A stretch of DNA of 64,000 bases from Toxonevra muliebris (GCA_963691655.1 OY829326.1:76935235-76999234), one strand, 5' to 3'. Positions 11,575 through 22,854 are shown, counted from the stretch's first letter. Translations and numbers: made by a program. The notes: generated from the sequence alone by a model not told the origin.

Positions 11575-11678
11575 GGCACGTCTCATTTTATGGCACCTGC
11601 CGCCTAAAAAAAAGATTCGTCTGTAAAGGCCACATCGATCCAATCATCATCCATATGTTCGACAGCCCACTCCTGCAC
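11575..11678 (-). pseudogene. Tc1-type transposase fragment
   Basis: Minus strand reads VQEWAVEHMDDDWIDVAFTD then ESFF and a stop. The pattern W..EH..DDW..V.FTDES is the first catalytic Asp region of Tc1/IS630 transposases. Only about 30 residues remain. It touches the right end of the DD37E element, which may have inserted beside or into it; the other half was not found on the left side. Confidence 0.65.
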
Positions 11679-11679
11679 G

Positions 11680-13185
11680 GAAAAAAATAATTTGTGGAAA
11701 ACAACGTGTGCTATTCAAAAAAAAAAAGTGTTGCTTTTCTAAGGTTAATGCACAAAGCAAAATTTTTGTAATGCCGTTGTTTGCTATTATTATCACTACA
11801 TTTTGTTTAAACATTTATTTAAACCTAGATTCTTTATTACTTACCATTTTGTATTGTTTTTATATTTTAAAAAATATTTCATTTTAATCCAATCTAATTA
11901 ACCGAATGCAAAACCTATCAAACGCCTGTGTTTGCTACGGCGACTTCTCTGCTTGTATGGTATAGTCGATCTCCACACGTTTAACACCAACAAATAATTC
12001 TGCCACGAATAAATGTACACACACATTTTGTTTTCGTATGTACATATATGTGTGAGTAAATTGATCGAAACATAAACAAACAAACTCCCCTCGTATTTTA
12101 ATTTCTCCCTCTATTCTTCTCTTCTCTCTTCTCTTTGTTGTTTAGAGTAGCACAGTCATGCCGCGCAGTAGTGCGAGCGAGAGGGGAACTGGATATTACA
12201 GTTATCTTACATCTTACGTTACAGTTATTCTTACATTTTACACATTTGAAATTTTGCCCATACCGTGAGCTAAAATGTTTAATCATCAAAAAAAAAAAAC
12301 AGAATAATCAGGAAAAATTGCCATCTCGGCCTGAAATTTAGAAATTTAATAAAATTCTCAATATAAATTTATGAGTAAACTGAAAACATTACAGAACAAA
12401 ACTTAATTATTACAGCTTCAAAAAGAAAAATGTTCAAAGTGGCTAGAAAAAATATAGTAAGTAAAAAATACTGGGTTATTATTGAAAATATGGTATACTA
12501 TGATCGACAAATAAAAATTACGGGGCAAACTGAAAAAATTTTTATACTCTTCTACGTATGTGAAATAAAATATTTTGAGTTAAAAATATTTTTGAAGTTA
12601 TTTGATGAAAATATACTTGTTTGCATTTGTTTTCATTTTTTAGATCATACTTTGTTTGATATGTCAAATATTTTTATTCTGTGGTGTACATAAGATAAAT
12701 TTTGCAGTTCAAAAAGTGAAAGAAAATTTATTTAATTCTTTATTGAATTTTTTGAATGTGCTTTTTTTTGTTTGTGTTTCTTCACGCGTTTTTAAAAAAG
12801 TTCATCCATGCCAGTGTCGTGACTACCGATTTACGAAAAAGGTAAGTGTGCTTAATAGAATATTTTACGTCTCGCATATCATAAGCCTTTTTCACCAACA
12901 ATTTATTAATTGATTTACTTAAATACAAGTTTACAAGTATGGGTGACCCAGAAGATATTTTTAACACCCACATAAATTCTTTTATAAATGGTGTAATGCA
13001 GGTAGCCCCAAAGAATACCGGGAGCAGTGACGTATCGGGAACGGTTCAAAGCATAAGTTTTTATTATAATTTGTATAATTTTACCTCTAATTCTCATTAC
13101 TAGTACTTATTCGTAAAATATATTTCAAGTTTTATTAACATATATACACAAGGGTTCCGGGTTCCATTAAGTTATATGAAGCATT
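11680..13185. other. AT-rich gene-free stretch
   Basis: Starts with CACGGAAAAAAAT at about 11676, a string shared with the putative element end at 5937. Frames of 60-87 codons between 11898 and 13097 overlap on both strands and are rich in Phe, Lys and Ile, as expected by chance in AT-rich DNA. I see no gene. Confidence 0.4.
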
Positions 13186-13189
13186 TTTT

Positions 13190-13590
13190 TTCGAAAAGTC
13201 TATTGATGACACCCCCTCCATCGGTTCGTTTTACTCAAAAAATAATCTGTGTAAAATTTCAGGTCAATTGGATAAAGGGAAGCGGTGCCTCAAGAGCTCC
13301 AAAATTTGGAAAAAACGGTTTTTGTGCACAAAATTCATATTTGATTGTTTATATATCAGACATTTTTTATTTTACATAAAAACTGTCTTTACAAAATTTA
13401 TAGATAGATCTATCAAAGGAGAAATATTCACTCATATAAGTTTTTTCGGTATTCCTAATAACTATCGAATAAAAGAAAGAATAAGCAGAAATTACTCGAT
13501 TAAATCCAGCAAGTTTTACAAATGTAATTGTCCGCAGAATTGCTTTTTTTACTTATTCGCTAGAAAAAAAAACATAGTAACACCTGCATA
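13190..13590 (+). repeat. ~400-bp inverted repeat, left arm
   Basis: Runs from TGACACCCCCTC to AACATAGTAACACCTGCAT. It matches the reverse complement of 17500-17898 over its length with scattered changes and small indels. Conserved strings include AATTTCAGGTCAATTGGATA. The open frames in both arms are parallel and carry no recognisable domain. The arms could be long terminal repeats of one element or two copies of one dispersed repeat in opposite orientation. Confidence 0.8.
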
Positions 13591-14199
13591 ATCAAAATAA
13601 AAATAAATTAAATAACCTGAAGATGCCATGTGGGCACTCGTAATCTATTGGCATGTCAACCGAACAGACAATGCCCAATAATTATTTCCTCTACGTTGCT
13701 AATAGGGTTATGTGAGAAATATAGAATGTTGTGGCTAGCTTTGCTAGCTCATTGGTTTTACAATTGCCTGGAATGTTCTTGATCCCTGGTACCCAATACC
13801 GGTATACCTTGAGCCCTTTCAATATCTCTTTAGGAGATAGTCAGTAGTTGGCGAACACCTTAGTGGTAGTAAGTAAATATCAAGTAATTTTATGGATGCC
13901 TGACTATCTATTGACTAGTACACTCAAAAAACTGCGGAGTAAATACCACAATTTTTGTGGTAATATTAACTCTTTTCGTTAATGGTTTTTAGCCAAACCA
14001 GAAAAGATTAATCCTTACCCCGACGGAGTATATTGAACTGCGAAGAGTGAGTTATACTTTTGAGGAGTCATATTAAGTAACTCCGGTAAGTAGTTATATT
14101 AAGAATTGTAACGAAACCTTCCATTCTTTGGTGTGAGAGTTGTCTTTCTAGTCTGCATTGGTCCGGCTGTGCTCAGAGCTGGGATGGGTTTTTAGAAAT

Positions 14200-14235
14200 A
14201 CACCCTCACTTTTGTAAACCCAAAAGTGAGGGTGT
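14200..14235. repeat. perfect hairpin, 15-bp arms
   Basis: ACACCCTCACTTTTG at 14200-14214 and its exact complement at 14221-14235, separated by TAAACC. It lies inside the 13921-16703 element. Its function is unknown; it could be the footprint of a small insertion or a structural element of the transposon. Confidence 0.9.
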
Positions 14236-14790
14236 TAACAAAGAAAATTTGCAGATTTCATTGTGAGTTTGTTTTACGGAAATTTTGAAAAATAAAAAAA
14301 ATTATGTCTCTAGTTCGATCCTTAACTAATTGTTCGAGGTCAGTTCGTTAGTACGTTCGTTTGTATCCAAGTCTATTTACTCATCCCCCCTATCCCCATC
14401 TTTACCTTTCGTGTAAAAAAATAATAATTTAATTCATTGTTTTTTTTTTTTTAATACATTATTAACAGAATTATATTATTTTTATAATAAATAAAAGAAA
14501 ACATAACAATATCTTCAGCAAACAATAGTTTTTCAAACAAAATGATAAAACAAAAACAATAAATTAATTTTCAGTTTAAAATTCGTTATTATTATTTTTT
14601 TTTTCTTATATATTTTTTTTATTTATTAATATATATATACATATTTACGGTTATGTTATTTACCAAAAAAGCGCTTACTTGATATTATGATCCATCGAAG
14701 AAGACAGCAGGCGCCTGATGACTTTCGTTGAAGTTCTGTTGATTTTATTCTATACACTTTTCTTTTTTTTTTTAAAGAAATATTTATATA

Positions 14791-14821
<31 letters not shown>

Positions 14822-15454
14822 TTTGTTAAAATAAAAACTGATAAAATTCAATTTTTAAACAGATTAATTTTAAGTTGAAAATTAAATTTAAATAATAATA
14901 ATTTAAATTCAAAGAAATGTTATTATAATTTAAATTAGTTCAAATAGTATTTAAAAAAAAATTTTAATTTTATTAATTCAAATATATATATTTTTTTTAT
15001 ATTATTAATTAAATCCTTTCATAATGCCATTAACAGCTGAAATCTTTAATGGAATTCTTCCATAAAACTGCTATCTGCAGGAACCTCGAGTCGGCGATGA
15101 AAAATGTATTTAACGAAACAAATTCAGGGCTTCTTTCTCAATTCAGTTTTATATTTACTTCGATTTTAATCTTCATACGTGTATATAGTGGATGTTCACG
15201 TTTTTATATTTTCCACTGCTTTGAATATGCAGTTCGTAATAGTAACATGTTTTTAAAGATTTACCACAAATTATGTAGCTATAAGGTTAGTACCCTTTTA
15301 AAGTTTGTTATGGACATATATCTTAAAGATTTTCACCAATTCCGTATTTAGGTTCCAATGTTAATACACCTTATTATTATGCAATTCATACGACCAATAT
15401 TACTTTATTTATTTTTTAATTTTTAAAATTTTTTTTTTATTTTATTTTTTTTTT

Positions 15455-15592
15455 CAGTTTTGAATTTGACCGACACGAATAACAAATCTTTCATAAACTG
15501 GAGTATCATTTTTTCTATTGTAGTAAAAAATGAAAATTTTTAGTTCAGTTTATGAAAAATTTTTATTCGTGTCGGTCAAATTCGAAATTGAA
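15455..15592. repeat. ~46-bp inverted repeat with 45-bp spacer
   Basis: The left arm includes AATTTGACCGACACGAATAA and CATAAACTG. The right arm includes CAGTTTATG and TTATTCGTGTCGGTCAAATT. Flanking T and A tracts extend the pairing. It lies within the 13921-16703 element and may be a small MITE or a fold-back part of it. Confidence 0.85.
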
Positions 15593-15681
15593 AAAAAAAA
15601 AAAAAAAAAAATTTAAATTAAAACTTAAACAACTTTACAGAATATAAATTCTTAAAGTAACTGATAATAAAAAAGTTATAC

Positions 15682-15965
15682 CAACTGGTAAAATGTTGAT
15701 TCAACCCTCAAAAGAGTTTAATTACCCACTTGAAATTCTTGAACTAAATATAAAAAGAGTTAGTTGAACTCCGACTAGAAGTTGAATTGAATTGAATCAA
15801 CTCGGCAAAATGTTACCTCAACCTTCAAAAGAGTACAATAAGCCACATGAAATTCTTCAGGCAACATTGAAAAGAGTTGGTCTAACTCAGACTAGAATAT
15901 TGACCCAACCCTTAAAAGAGTTCAATTAACAAATTAAAGTTCTTGAACCAAAATTGAAAAATAGT
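15682..15965. repeat. degenerate tandem repeat, about 100-117 bp units
   Basis: Roughly 2.5 units, each with AAAATGTT, then CAACC..CAAAAGAGT, then AAATTCTTGAAC-like, then AAAGAGTTGG-like segments. Unit starts lie near 15682, 15799 and 15895. The repeated GAGTT motif is the same one found near both ends of the enclosing element. Confidence 0.65.
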
Positions 15966-16709
15966 TCGGTTTTTATGTTTTTATTAGTTTTTTATTATTA
16001 TAAAATATAATAAATATTTATAGACACATATTACAGATGTACGTGTATTACATTTAAAAATATTTGATTCTTGTACAGAATATATTCACTTCAGAATTCA
16101 ATGTAACCACCGTATAGTTCACATCGTCCATATTATAGAGTTACAAAAAATTCACAATTATTCACAGCAAATTTGACAGGAATTAAAAGCTAATATAAAT
16201 CACACACGTCTTTCACAATGAACTACAGAATACGCAATGAAAATATTCCCGTTCTTCTCTCCGTACATTAGGAAAAAAAGAGTACAATTGATTCCGTTCA
16301 GAGTTAATCTTACATTTTGGGAAAGTTGATTTATTTTAAACTTTGTTTCGGAGTGCAGTTGACTCTGTTCAGAGTTAATAGTAGATTTTAATAGAACCTT
16401 TGAAAATGAGTTATATTTACTCAGAAAAAAGTTAATTGATTTACCTTTTCCATGGTTATATTAACCATTTTCAGAGTTAATCGAACACATATTGGTTGCA
16501 ACTGCAGAATTAATTTGAAATTGCCTTCAGAATCATTTTGATACTGACAAAAACTTATTATAACCACAAAAAGAGTTGAATCAACTCAAAAAAACTTCAA
16601 ACAACTCTTTTCAGTGTTGTTTGCGTAAAAGTAGTATGAACTCCGCAAAAGTTATATTAATTCACAGAAATTGTTGTATTAACTCCGCATATTTTTTTCG
16701 GTGTAGTTT

Positions 16710-17495
16710 AAATGGCTGACTAAAAGCTATTAAAGTCATCACAACAACAATGTATATAGAGACGGGCAAATCAGACGGCCGTTTCGGAATCCGCCACAAT
16801 TCCTCATCAGTGATCTTAGTGATAGTTCTTAATCTTTCAATATCCTATATAAGCTACTAATATTTGAAATCATAACCCAGAATTACGGATTTGATTCCAA
16901 ATATCTTCACTGAATAGAGATATTGAAAGAAACTACCACTACCGTTCTATACACTTATATATAACTTCAAATAACGAAATTGACATGAACTTAAGTCATG
17001 ACTTTGAAAATTAACCTCTAGATTTAATTTTCATAGTCTCCTAAAAAACTATCATAAAAGCTATTAAATTTACAAAAAGAGTAAATAGGGAAATGCTAAC
17101 GAAGTTGGGAAATAGAAAGGCATGTGATTTTTATAAAAAATCTAAATAATATTATCAATAACACTGCAAAATGTAGTTTTGATAAGCATTTCCTTTCGAT
17201 TTTAAATTTAATTTTATAAATAGGAATAAATAAAATTGATGAACCCTACTTCACCTATCCACCTCTGTTTGCAAATCTAACGCGTGGCATCATCTGGTGC
17301 TGGTAAAATTCCAAATAGCATTGCCAAAAAATTAAAACTGTTTTTTCTAAATTTACAAAGACTCGACTACTCTTTCTATTTTATATTAATTTTTTAAATT
17401 CGTTTGGAATTACTCGACGTTCATTTTGATAGATAAACAAGTCTTAGCTCACTTTTGGACAGAAAAAATTGGTTTCATATTCCTATGAACGACTA
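16710..17495. other. gene-free spacer
   Basis: AT-rich DNA between the CAC-ended element and the right inverted arm. No coding frame or pairable repeat seen. Confidence 0.4.
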
Positions 17496-17499
17496 TGCA

Positions 17500-17898
17500 G
17501 GTATTACTATGTTTTTTTTTAACGAATAAGTAAAAAAAAAGCAGTTGTGCGGACAATTCCATTCGTAAAACTTGCTAGATTTAATCGGGTAATTTCAGCT
17601 TATTCTTTCTTTTTTTCGATAGCTATTAGGAGTACCGAAAAAACTTATATGGGTGAATTATTCCTCTTTAAAAGATCTATAAATTTTGTGAAGACAGTTT
17701 TTATGTAAAAAAAAAAATGTCTGAGATATAAACAATCAAATATGAATTTTGTGTAAAAAAACAGTTTTTTCCAAATGTTTGAGCTCTTGGCGCACCACTT
17801 TCCCTTATCCAATTGACCTGAAATTTGACACAGATTATTTTTTGAGTAAAATGAACCGATCGAGGGGGTGTCGCGGAAAATTTTCCGACTTTCGAAAA
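17500..17898 (-). repeat. ~400-bp inverted repeat, right arm
   Basis: Reverse-complement partner of 13190-13590; the inner ends both read CATAGTAA.ACCTGCATA after a poly-A/T run. If one element once spanned 13190-17898, the 13921-16703 transposon inserted into it later. No target duplication was found at the outer edges. Confidence 0.8.
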
Positions 17899-17989
17899 TT
17901 AATGGCACTCTAATATACACATGAAGTCATATATACACACGTAATAGTGAAAATTTTCAATTATTACTATAATGAAATCTAAAAACATA

Positions 17990-18236
17990 TCGCTCATTTA
18001 CTAAAAGACTGTCATAAGTCAAAAACCACGATTTTTGAGTTAATGATGGCGAATTATTCATTATGTCACGCTTCATATTGTGTAAAAATTTCATATTAAT
18101 GTATTGTATACTCAGCGCGTGCGAACTATAAGATTTCTTCTTTTTTCTGCAAAGTGGGAGTCAATTGCAAACTTTAAACACGTTTTCTGCAAAATCGCGG
18201 TTTTTGAGTTATGACAGTCTTTTAGTAAATGAGCGA
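17990..18236. mobile_element. TA-flanked MITE with ~49-bp terminal inverted repeats
   Basis: The left end TCGCTCATTTACTAAAAGAC and right end GTCTTTTAGTAAATGAGCGA pair for about 49 bp with two mismatches. TA at 17988-17989 and 18237-18238 fits a mariner/Tc1-type target. It is 247 bp and non-coding. Well-preserved ends suggest fairly recent activity. Confidence 0.9.
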
Positions 18237-18239
18237 TAT

Positions 18240-19600
18240 ACAATAAAACTGAAGAACTTATACATATAGTGTCTATATATGGACCATTATTCCAGAATTG
18301 CCCCAAATTTCTTCGTTTTGCCTGTACCATTACATTCAAAAGCTCATACCTTTTTCTATGTTTAACCAAATTAAACTTTCAAACCCGATTCTGATTAATA
18401 AAATTTTAAGCTCATCTATATTATCTTTATTATTCTATATTTTCACAATAGATTCCTTATAGTCATGACCGGGTTCGTGCTTATATGTATATTTCATTCA
18501 AAAATTAGAAATAAAAGCAGATCGGAGACGTTTAAATTCCCATAGAAACTATAGCAATGACGTCACGTAAAAATATCCAATAAATACGTACATGACACAA
18601 AGCATAGAACGGATACAACATAAAAACATATTTTTATTTATTTTAATTTCACTGCAATCTGAGTATTACCCAAACATTGCTAGGGCAGGGTCGCTGGACA
18701 AGGTCCCTGTCCAGCTAGTTACAAATAATTTTAACTTATATAGAAAAAATTTTAAATTAAAACGTTCAATAAAGTCTTGCATTTCCAAAACTGCTGCGTT
18801 GTTCTGTTAGGATTTTGTAGCAAAAAGGCAAACTTTCTTTTAAAAATAATAAAAAAAAAAGGGACCGAAGACCTCAGGCGTAACGAAAAGACATAACGAA
18901 AAAAATTGGAAATTATTTATGCACACATAACTATTTATATACGCATGTAATATACATGCAATTTTCATTATTGTAGATACCGAACAACATTCAACTGATT
19001 GAAATCACTGTGCCTAAAAACAATCCAAATATCGCATATCCTAATATCTAATAATACAGAAAGTAACAACGAACAGAACCACATTGTGCAATCAATACAA
19101 TTTTATTTACAAGATTTCACGAACTTAAATTAAATTCATTTCATAAGTTTTTTAACTACCAATTTTTTAGTTTTTTAATCATAACAATTAACCAATATAT
19201 TAACCACAGAAACCTACACTCTCGGAATGGTTAAGTAAAACGCAAAATGGACTCTCTGTAATAGATTATTATAATAAAGAGAAAATATTAATACCTACAC
19301 TACGAAACATATTAACAAGAGAGATACTACATCGAGAACACAATTGCAAGCCAAAATAGACTGCACTCCCAGCAAGTCGTTATATAGAATTAACGCAAGG
19401 AATTTGCAATTTGTTTCCTGGCGAATCTCCAAACTTCCAAATTTTTGATTTTCAAACAGCAAAAACTATAAGAAATTTCGCGAATTTCAACATAAAAAAA
19501 TATTGCTGTGCTGATTGATATGTATTTACTTTGAAATAATATTTAACTGTTTACTTTGAAATAATATTTAAATGAAGAATTTAAAAAAATTATTATCAAA
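18240..19600. other. AT-rich gene-free stretch
   Basis: Contains a small hairpin at about 18691-18713 (GCTGGACA ... TGTCCAGC). The 72-codon frame around it has no recognisable feature. Nothing else found. Confidence 0.4.
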
Positions 19601-19616
19601 TTTTTGTTTCCAACAG

Positions 19617-20162
19617 TTGGGACCATATATGGTTCCTTGGGCAGTGCTGTGTTTGGTGAACTTTGGTGCATTTTCCAGTTTTTACCACAAATTCGGAATA
19701 GAGCGACTTATGGACGATGAAGAATGGAATAAACATGTGAATGATTACGCCTGGTGTGAAAGTGAAGATAATGAAGGTTTTTCGGAGGATGATTTTTACA
19801 GCTCGAGGTCGTCCTTTGGAAAGAGCATTGCAAGCAAAACGATTCAGGCCAAATACATACAGACATTAAACTGGACAACATAGAACACCTCCCGAAAATG
19901 AAGCCAGCCTCTAACTGCCGATTAAAATGCAAAGATGCAAAGTTCCTGGATATGGTAAACGCACTCTAATGTATTGTACTAAATATGTTGTTCACTTATG
20001 CTACAAAGGCGAAAGAAATTGTTTCCTCGAATTTCATACAGAATAATTGGTACAAATTTTCATTTTTGGTTATTTTTCTCAATAAAGTGATTTAAAAAAA
20101 AAAAAAAGTTATGCATTTCTATTTTACTTGATACTGCCTAACGAATCATATATGGCCCACTA
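19617..20162 (+). mobile_element. internally deleted piggyBac-type element
   Basis: Inner terminal repeats pair: GGGACCATATATGGTTCC and GGGCAGT on the left (19617-19645) against GGGCCATATATGATTCG and AGGCAGT inverted on the right (20133-20162). A better-preserved end of the same family at 23040-23070 carries the full CCCAGTAATGCC terminus next to TTAA. The outermost bases and TTAA sites of this copy are degraded. A polyadenylation signal AATAAA (20081-20086) and an A run (20094-20107) follow the coding remnant. Confidence 0.7.
19710..20046 (+). pseudogene. piggyBac transposase remnant: acidic N-terminus joined to zinc-finger C-terminus
   Basis: The first part (ATG 19710) reads MDDEEWNKHVNDYAWCESED and more acidic residues, like the acidic N-termini of piggyBac transposases. 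The DDD catalytic domain is missing. After about 19862, in another frame, come IKLDNIEHLP and NCRLKCKDAK. After one more frameshift come GYGKRTLMYCTKYVVHLCY and RNCFLEFHTE, then a stop at 20044-20046. The Cys and His spacing (C..C, C..C, LC, NCF..FH) is the C-terminal cross-brace zinc finger of piggyBac/PGBD proteins. It is non-functional. The C-terminal assignment is firm; the N-terminal one rests on composition only. Confidence 0.75.
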
Positions 20163-20957
20163 GGTAATTTCAGATTTTAACACTTGTATTTAAGGTATTG
20201 AAAAAGTCATAGAACAAAAGTTGTTCAGAATGAAGAATGCTATCCCTTAATATTTTTTAAACCCAATTTGCCTTGTTGGGCAGTGAAGGGTGAATGTAGT
20301 CATATGAAATTTCCAAACAATTGCCCATAGGTCCCTACGGACCTTATCACTTTTTTAACGGAAAAATCTTGTTACTAATCCGACGGTTAAGAAAAAAATT
20401 TGTCTGCCTTAAAATTGGCCCAACAAATTTTTTGAAAACATTTTTTCTTTTAAAGCATTTTTTAAATGAAAAATTACACATCAAAATTATTCCAGTTCCA
20501 AATTAAATTAATTACAAATTAAATAAACAAATTAAATAAACAAATTAATAAATAAAATCAAATTAAAATTCATTAATAATTTATTGATATCACAGTGGAA
20601 CAGTTTTTTTGCACCAGAGTAACTCCCAAAAAAATGAATGGGGACTTGGCCGTAAGTGGTCATATTTTTAAGATATGACCTTGAGAAGGTGGTAAATAAT
20701 TTAGCATGTGCAGATATTTTTTATGATGTACAGGAAATCAGGTACAAAGTAGGTATCCGGGGTTTTTTTCCTGTGGCTACCACTTGCCACAATAAGGTAC
20801 AAAACAGCTATAAAGGGGTTTTTGTGGCCACGACAATTTTACTTTTTCCCCGATTTTTATGAGGTATAAAGTAAGGGGGTCATCTTAACCCATTAATGTC
20901 AGCACTCAGATCCCATTGACCGAATGAACTCTACTATAATGTTTCAGAACCTGCTAG

Positions 20958-21903
20958 AAAGGAGTGAGATCGAAAAATTTTAACATATATAAAATTCAAT
21001 AATTTTTTAACGGTTGATCTTAGAGTTTTGATTTTTTTTTTATTTAATTGATAATATTTTATAAATTACAGAAAAATATAACTTTTATAGTTCTAACCAC
21101 TATTTACGAACTCGTGGACCTTTTTTGGTTAGCCTTCCATTAGAGATTTGATAGTTGGTGTCTGAAACTTTTTGGAACAGTTTGCCCATCTCCTTTTAAA
21201 ATCTTCGATATTTTGGGACACCTTTTTTGTGCTCTTTTTACAAGAGCCCAATATCTTTTTACAAGAGCCCAATATCTCTCCACAGGTCTTAGCTCCGAAC
21301 AATTTTTAGGATTCCCCTCTCTTGATACAAAAACTATGTTATTACTTTGGTACCACTCCAGAGCTTTCTTGCTGTAGTGACATGATGCCAAATCGGGCCA
21401 AAAATGTGTGGACACATTGTGTTCTCTTATGAAAGGAAGAAGTCTTTTTTTCAAACATTCTTTGATGTATATTTCGGTATTTATAGAGCCCACTGTAATG
21501 ACTTGCTCTTTTGCCGTTGCTGCAACTGCATATAGCTTGCCATACCAGGAATTTTTTAGGAAATTTCGTCTGCTTTTGGATTCTAAATTGTTCTTCGACA
21601 TTTCCTCGAGCAAATTTTGACCCGGAAGCTGCGTAAAATCTGCCAGTACATATGTTTCGTCGTCCATTATACAACATGAATATTTTTGTATGAAATTCGA
21701 TTTTTGGCGTCTAAATTTTTTGCAGCATTCCTGTCTGCAACTTTTTGGGCTTTGTATGTTTTCAAACCTGCATTGGCTTTAACTTTTCGCACCAAATAGT
21801 CAGAGCACCGGGCTAACCGGGCAGCTTTTCTACCAGATGTGTTTGGAGATCTTTTCAATATGCTTTCTATTTTCTTGGCTTTCCCAATATCATGTGGTCC
21901 ATT
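20958..21903 (-). mobile_element. DD37E element, truncated at its transposase 5' side
   Basis: The left edge carries the terminal repeat AGGAGTGAGATCGAAAAA, shared with both ends of 45408-48765. The right edge stops within the transposase N-terminal region (GGACCACATGATATTGGG equivalent), so the other terminus is lost. Confidence 0.85.
21140..21858 (-). pseudogene. DD37E transposase fragment
   Basis: The N-terminal piece KRSPNTSGRKAARLARCSDY (from about 21858) continues out of frame into MDDETYVLADFTQLPGQN, WPDLASCHYSKKALEWYQ and LRPVERYWALVKR. All three catalytic positions (D, D, E) survive, and 37 residues separate the last two. Relative to the 45408-48765 copy it has a 16-bp deletion after LPGQN, a short tandem duplication giving RYWALVK twice, and further frame breaks. 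It is inactive because of truncation and frameshifts, not catalytic mutation. Confidence 0.88.
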
Positions 21904-22854
21904 ATGCTGCTAAACAGCAAAAGCGATTTCAAGAATTTTTAAAAATTTATAAAAACCCTTTATTTGCGTATTATATATCATACGTAAACGTTAATGGGTT
22001 AAAAAGAAATCGCAACACTTTCAGGCTTAGAATCGTCACCAGTGTCGGACAAATGAATAGTATCTTCACAATCTATCTTCTCCTAACTATTCCTGTCTTC
22101 TACGTACCATTTCAGCCACCAACAAAGATTAGCAAACAATCACTTTCAAAAAAAGACACATTCAGTTTAAAAATACTTACAAATTGTAGTCTTACACAAT
22201 AGATAGTAGTTACCGTATGAAATTAATAACTTGACATACTGTGTTAACGATTAAACAAAATTAAAATTAAATTAATTAAAACACTTATTCTTATTATGTT
22301 TGATTTGTTTCACAGAAGTTTGCAAACGGAACTTTATTCGCGAGTGCATATTTTTTCAGCAATCGCGAAAAACTGCTTACAGTATCTCAAATACTACTGC
22401 AATATTTATGTAAAAACTTCAACTGACATTGCCTTAAACCATTTTCTTCAAATTAACAAAAAAAAAAAAGTCTAGCCCCAAAAACCCCCGGATACCTACT
22501 TTGCATCTCATTTCCTGTTCCTCATAAAAAATATCTGCACATGTTCAATTACCATCTTCTCAAGGTCATATCTTAAAAATATGACCACTTACGGAGAAAA
22601 CAAATGCCATTCCATATTCAGGCGCACGTCCCTTTTATTTTAATTTTGTTTGAGAGTTGCTCTGATACAAGATCTAACCCTTCAACATGTTCCACAGTGT
22701 ATATATTAAATATGCAAACTTACTTTTACGCTGTTTTTCTGCTACATATTTCAATTTTAAAAAATTACAAACATTAACACGAAGACAAGCAAAAACTTCT
22801 GGGTATGAAACACGAACTTTTGACAGTAACACAGAAAACACTGTTCAACAGCCA

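Larger units (their letters stand above)
13921..16703. mobile_element. 2.8-kb DNA transposon with CAC...GTG ends, no intact transposase
   Basis: The left end CACTCAAAAAACTGCGGAG pairs with the inverted right end CACCGAAAAAAATATGCGGA. The similarity continues inward (AATACCACAATTTTTGTG against AATACAACAATTTCTGTG), about 42 bp in all. TA lies at 13919-13920 and 16704-16705. Both ends carry many copies of a short subterminal motif around GAGTTAAT / ATTAACTC, a pattern typical of transposase-binding subterminal repeats. The centre is almost pure A/T with AT runs (about 14790-14820). No transposase motif was seen, so it looks non-autonomous. CAC ends suggest a CACTA-like or related superfamily, but the 2-bp TA flank does not identify one. 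Confidence 0.75.
20889..21998. mobile_element. piggyBac-type MITE interrupted by a DD37E copy
   Basis: TTAA at 20885-20888 and 21999-22002 flanks CCCATTAATGTCAGC on the left and, inverted, CCCATTAACGTTTACG on the right. Only about 70 bp (left) and 95 bp (right) belong to the MITE; the middle (20958-21903) is a DD37E fragment. The insertion order is therefore element X, then this MITE, then the DD37E copy. Confidence 0.7.
20592..22710. mobile_element. element X with ~200-bp inverted repeats, host of nested insertions
   Basis: The left arm (about 20592-20780) and right arm (about 22480-22710, inverted) share GTGGAACA, AGAGTAACTC / AGAGCAACTC, CGTAAGTGGTCATATTTTTA, AGATATGACCTTGAGAAG, CATGTGCAGATATTTTT and CAAAGTAGGTATCCGGGG. 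Ends near CAC.GTGGAACA suggest a Tc1/pogo-like element, but I could not fix the exact termini or target duplication. A broken acidic minus-strand frame (HLSDTGDDSKPE, about 22050) lies inside. The rest of the core is a TTAA MITE carrying a DD37E fragment. Confidence 0.7.

Noticed and set aside
12430..13097. Cluster of small frames
   Set aside because: AT-rich chance frames on both strands with no homology that I recognise.
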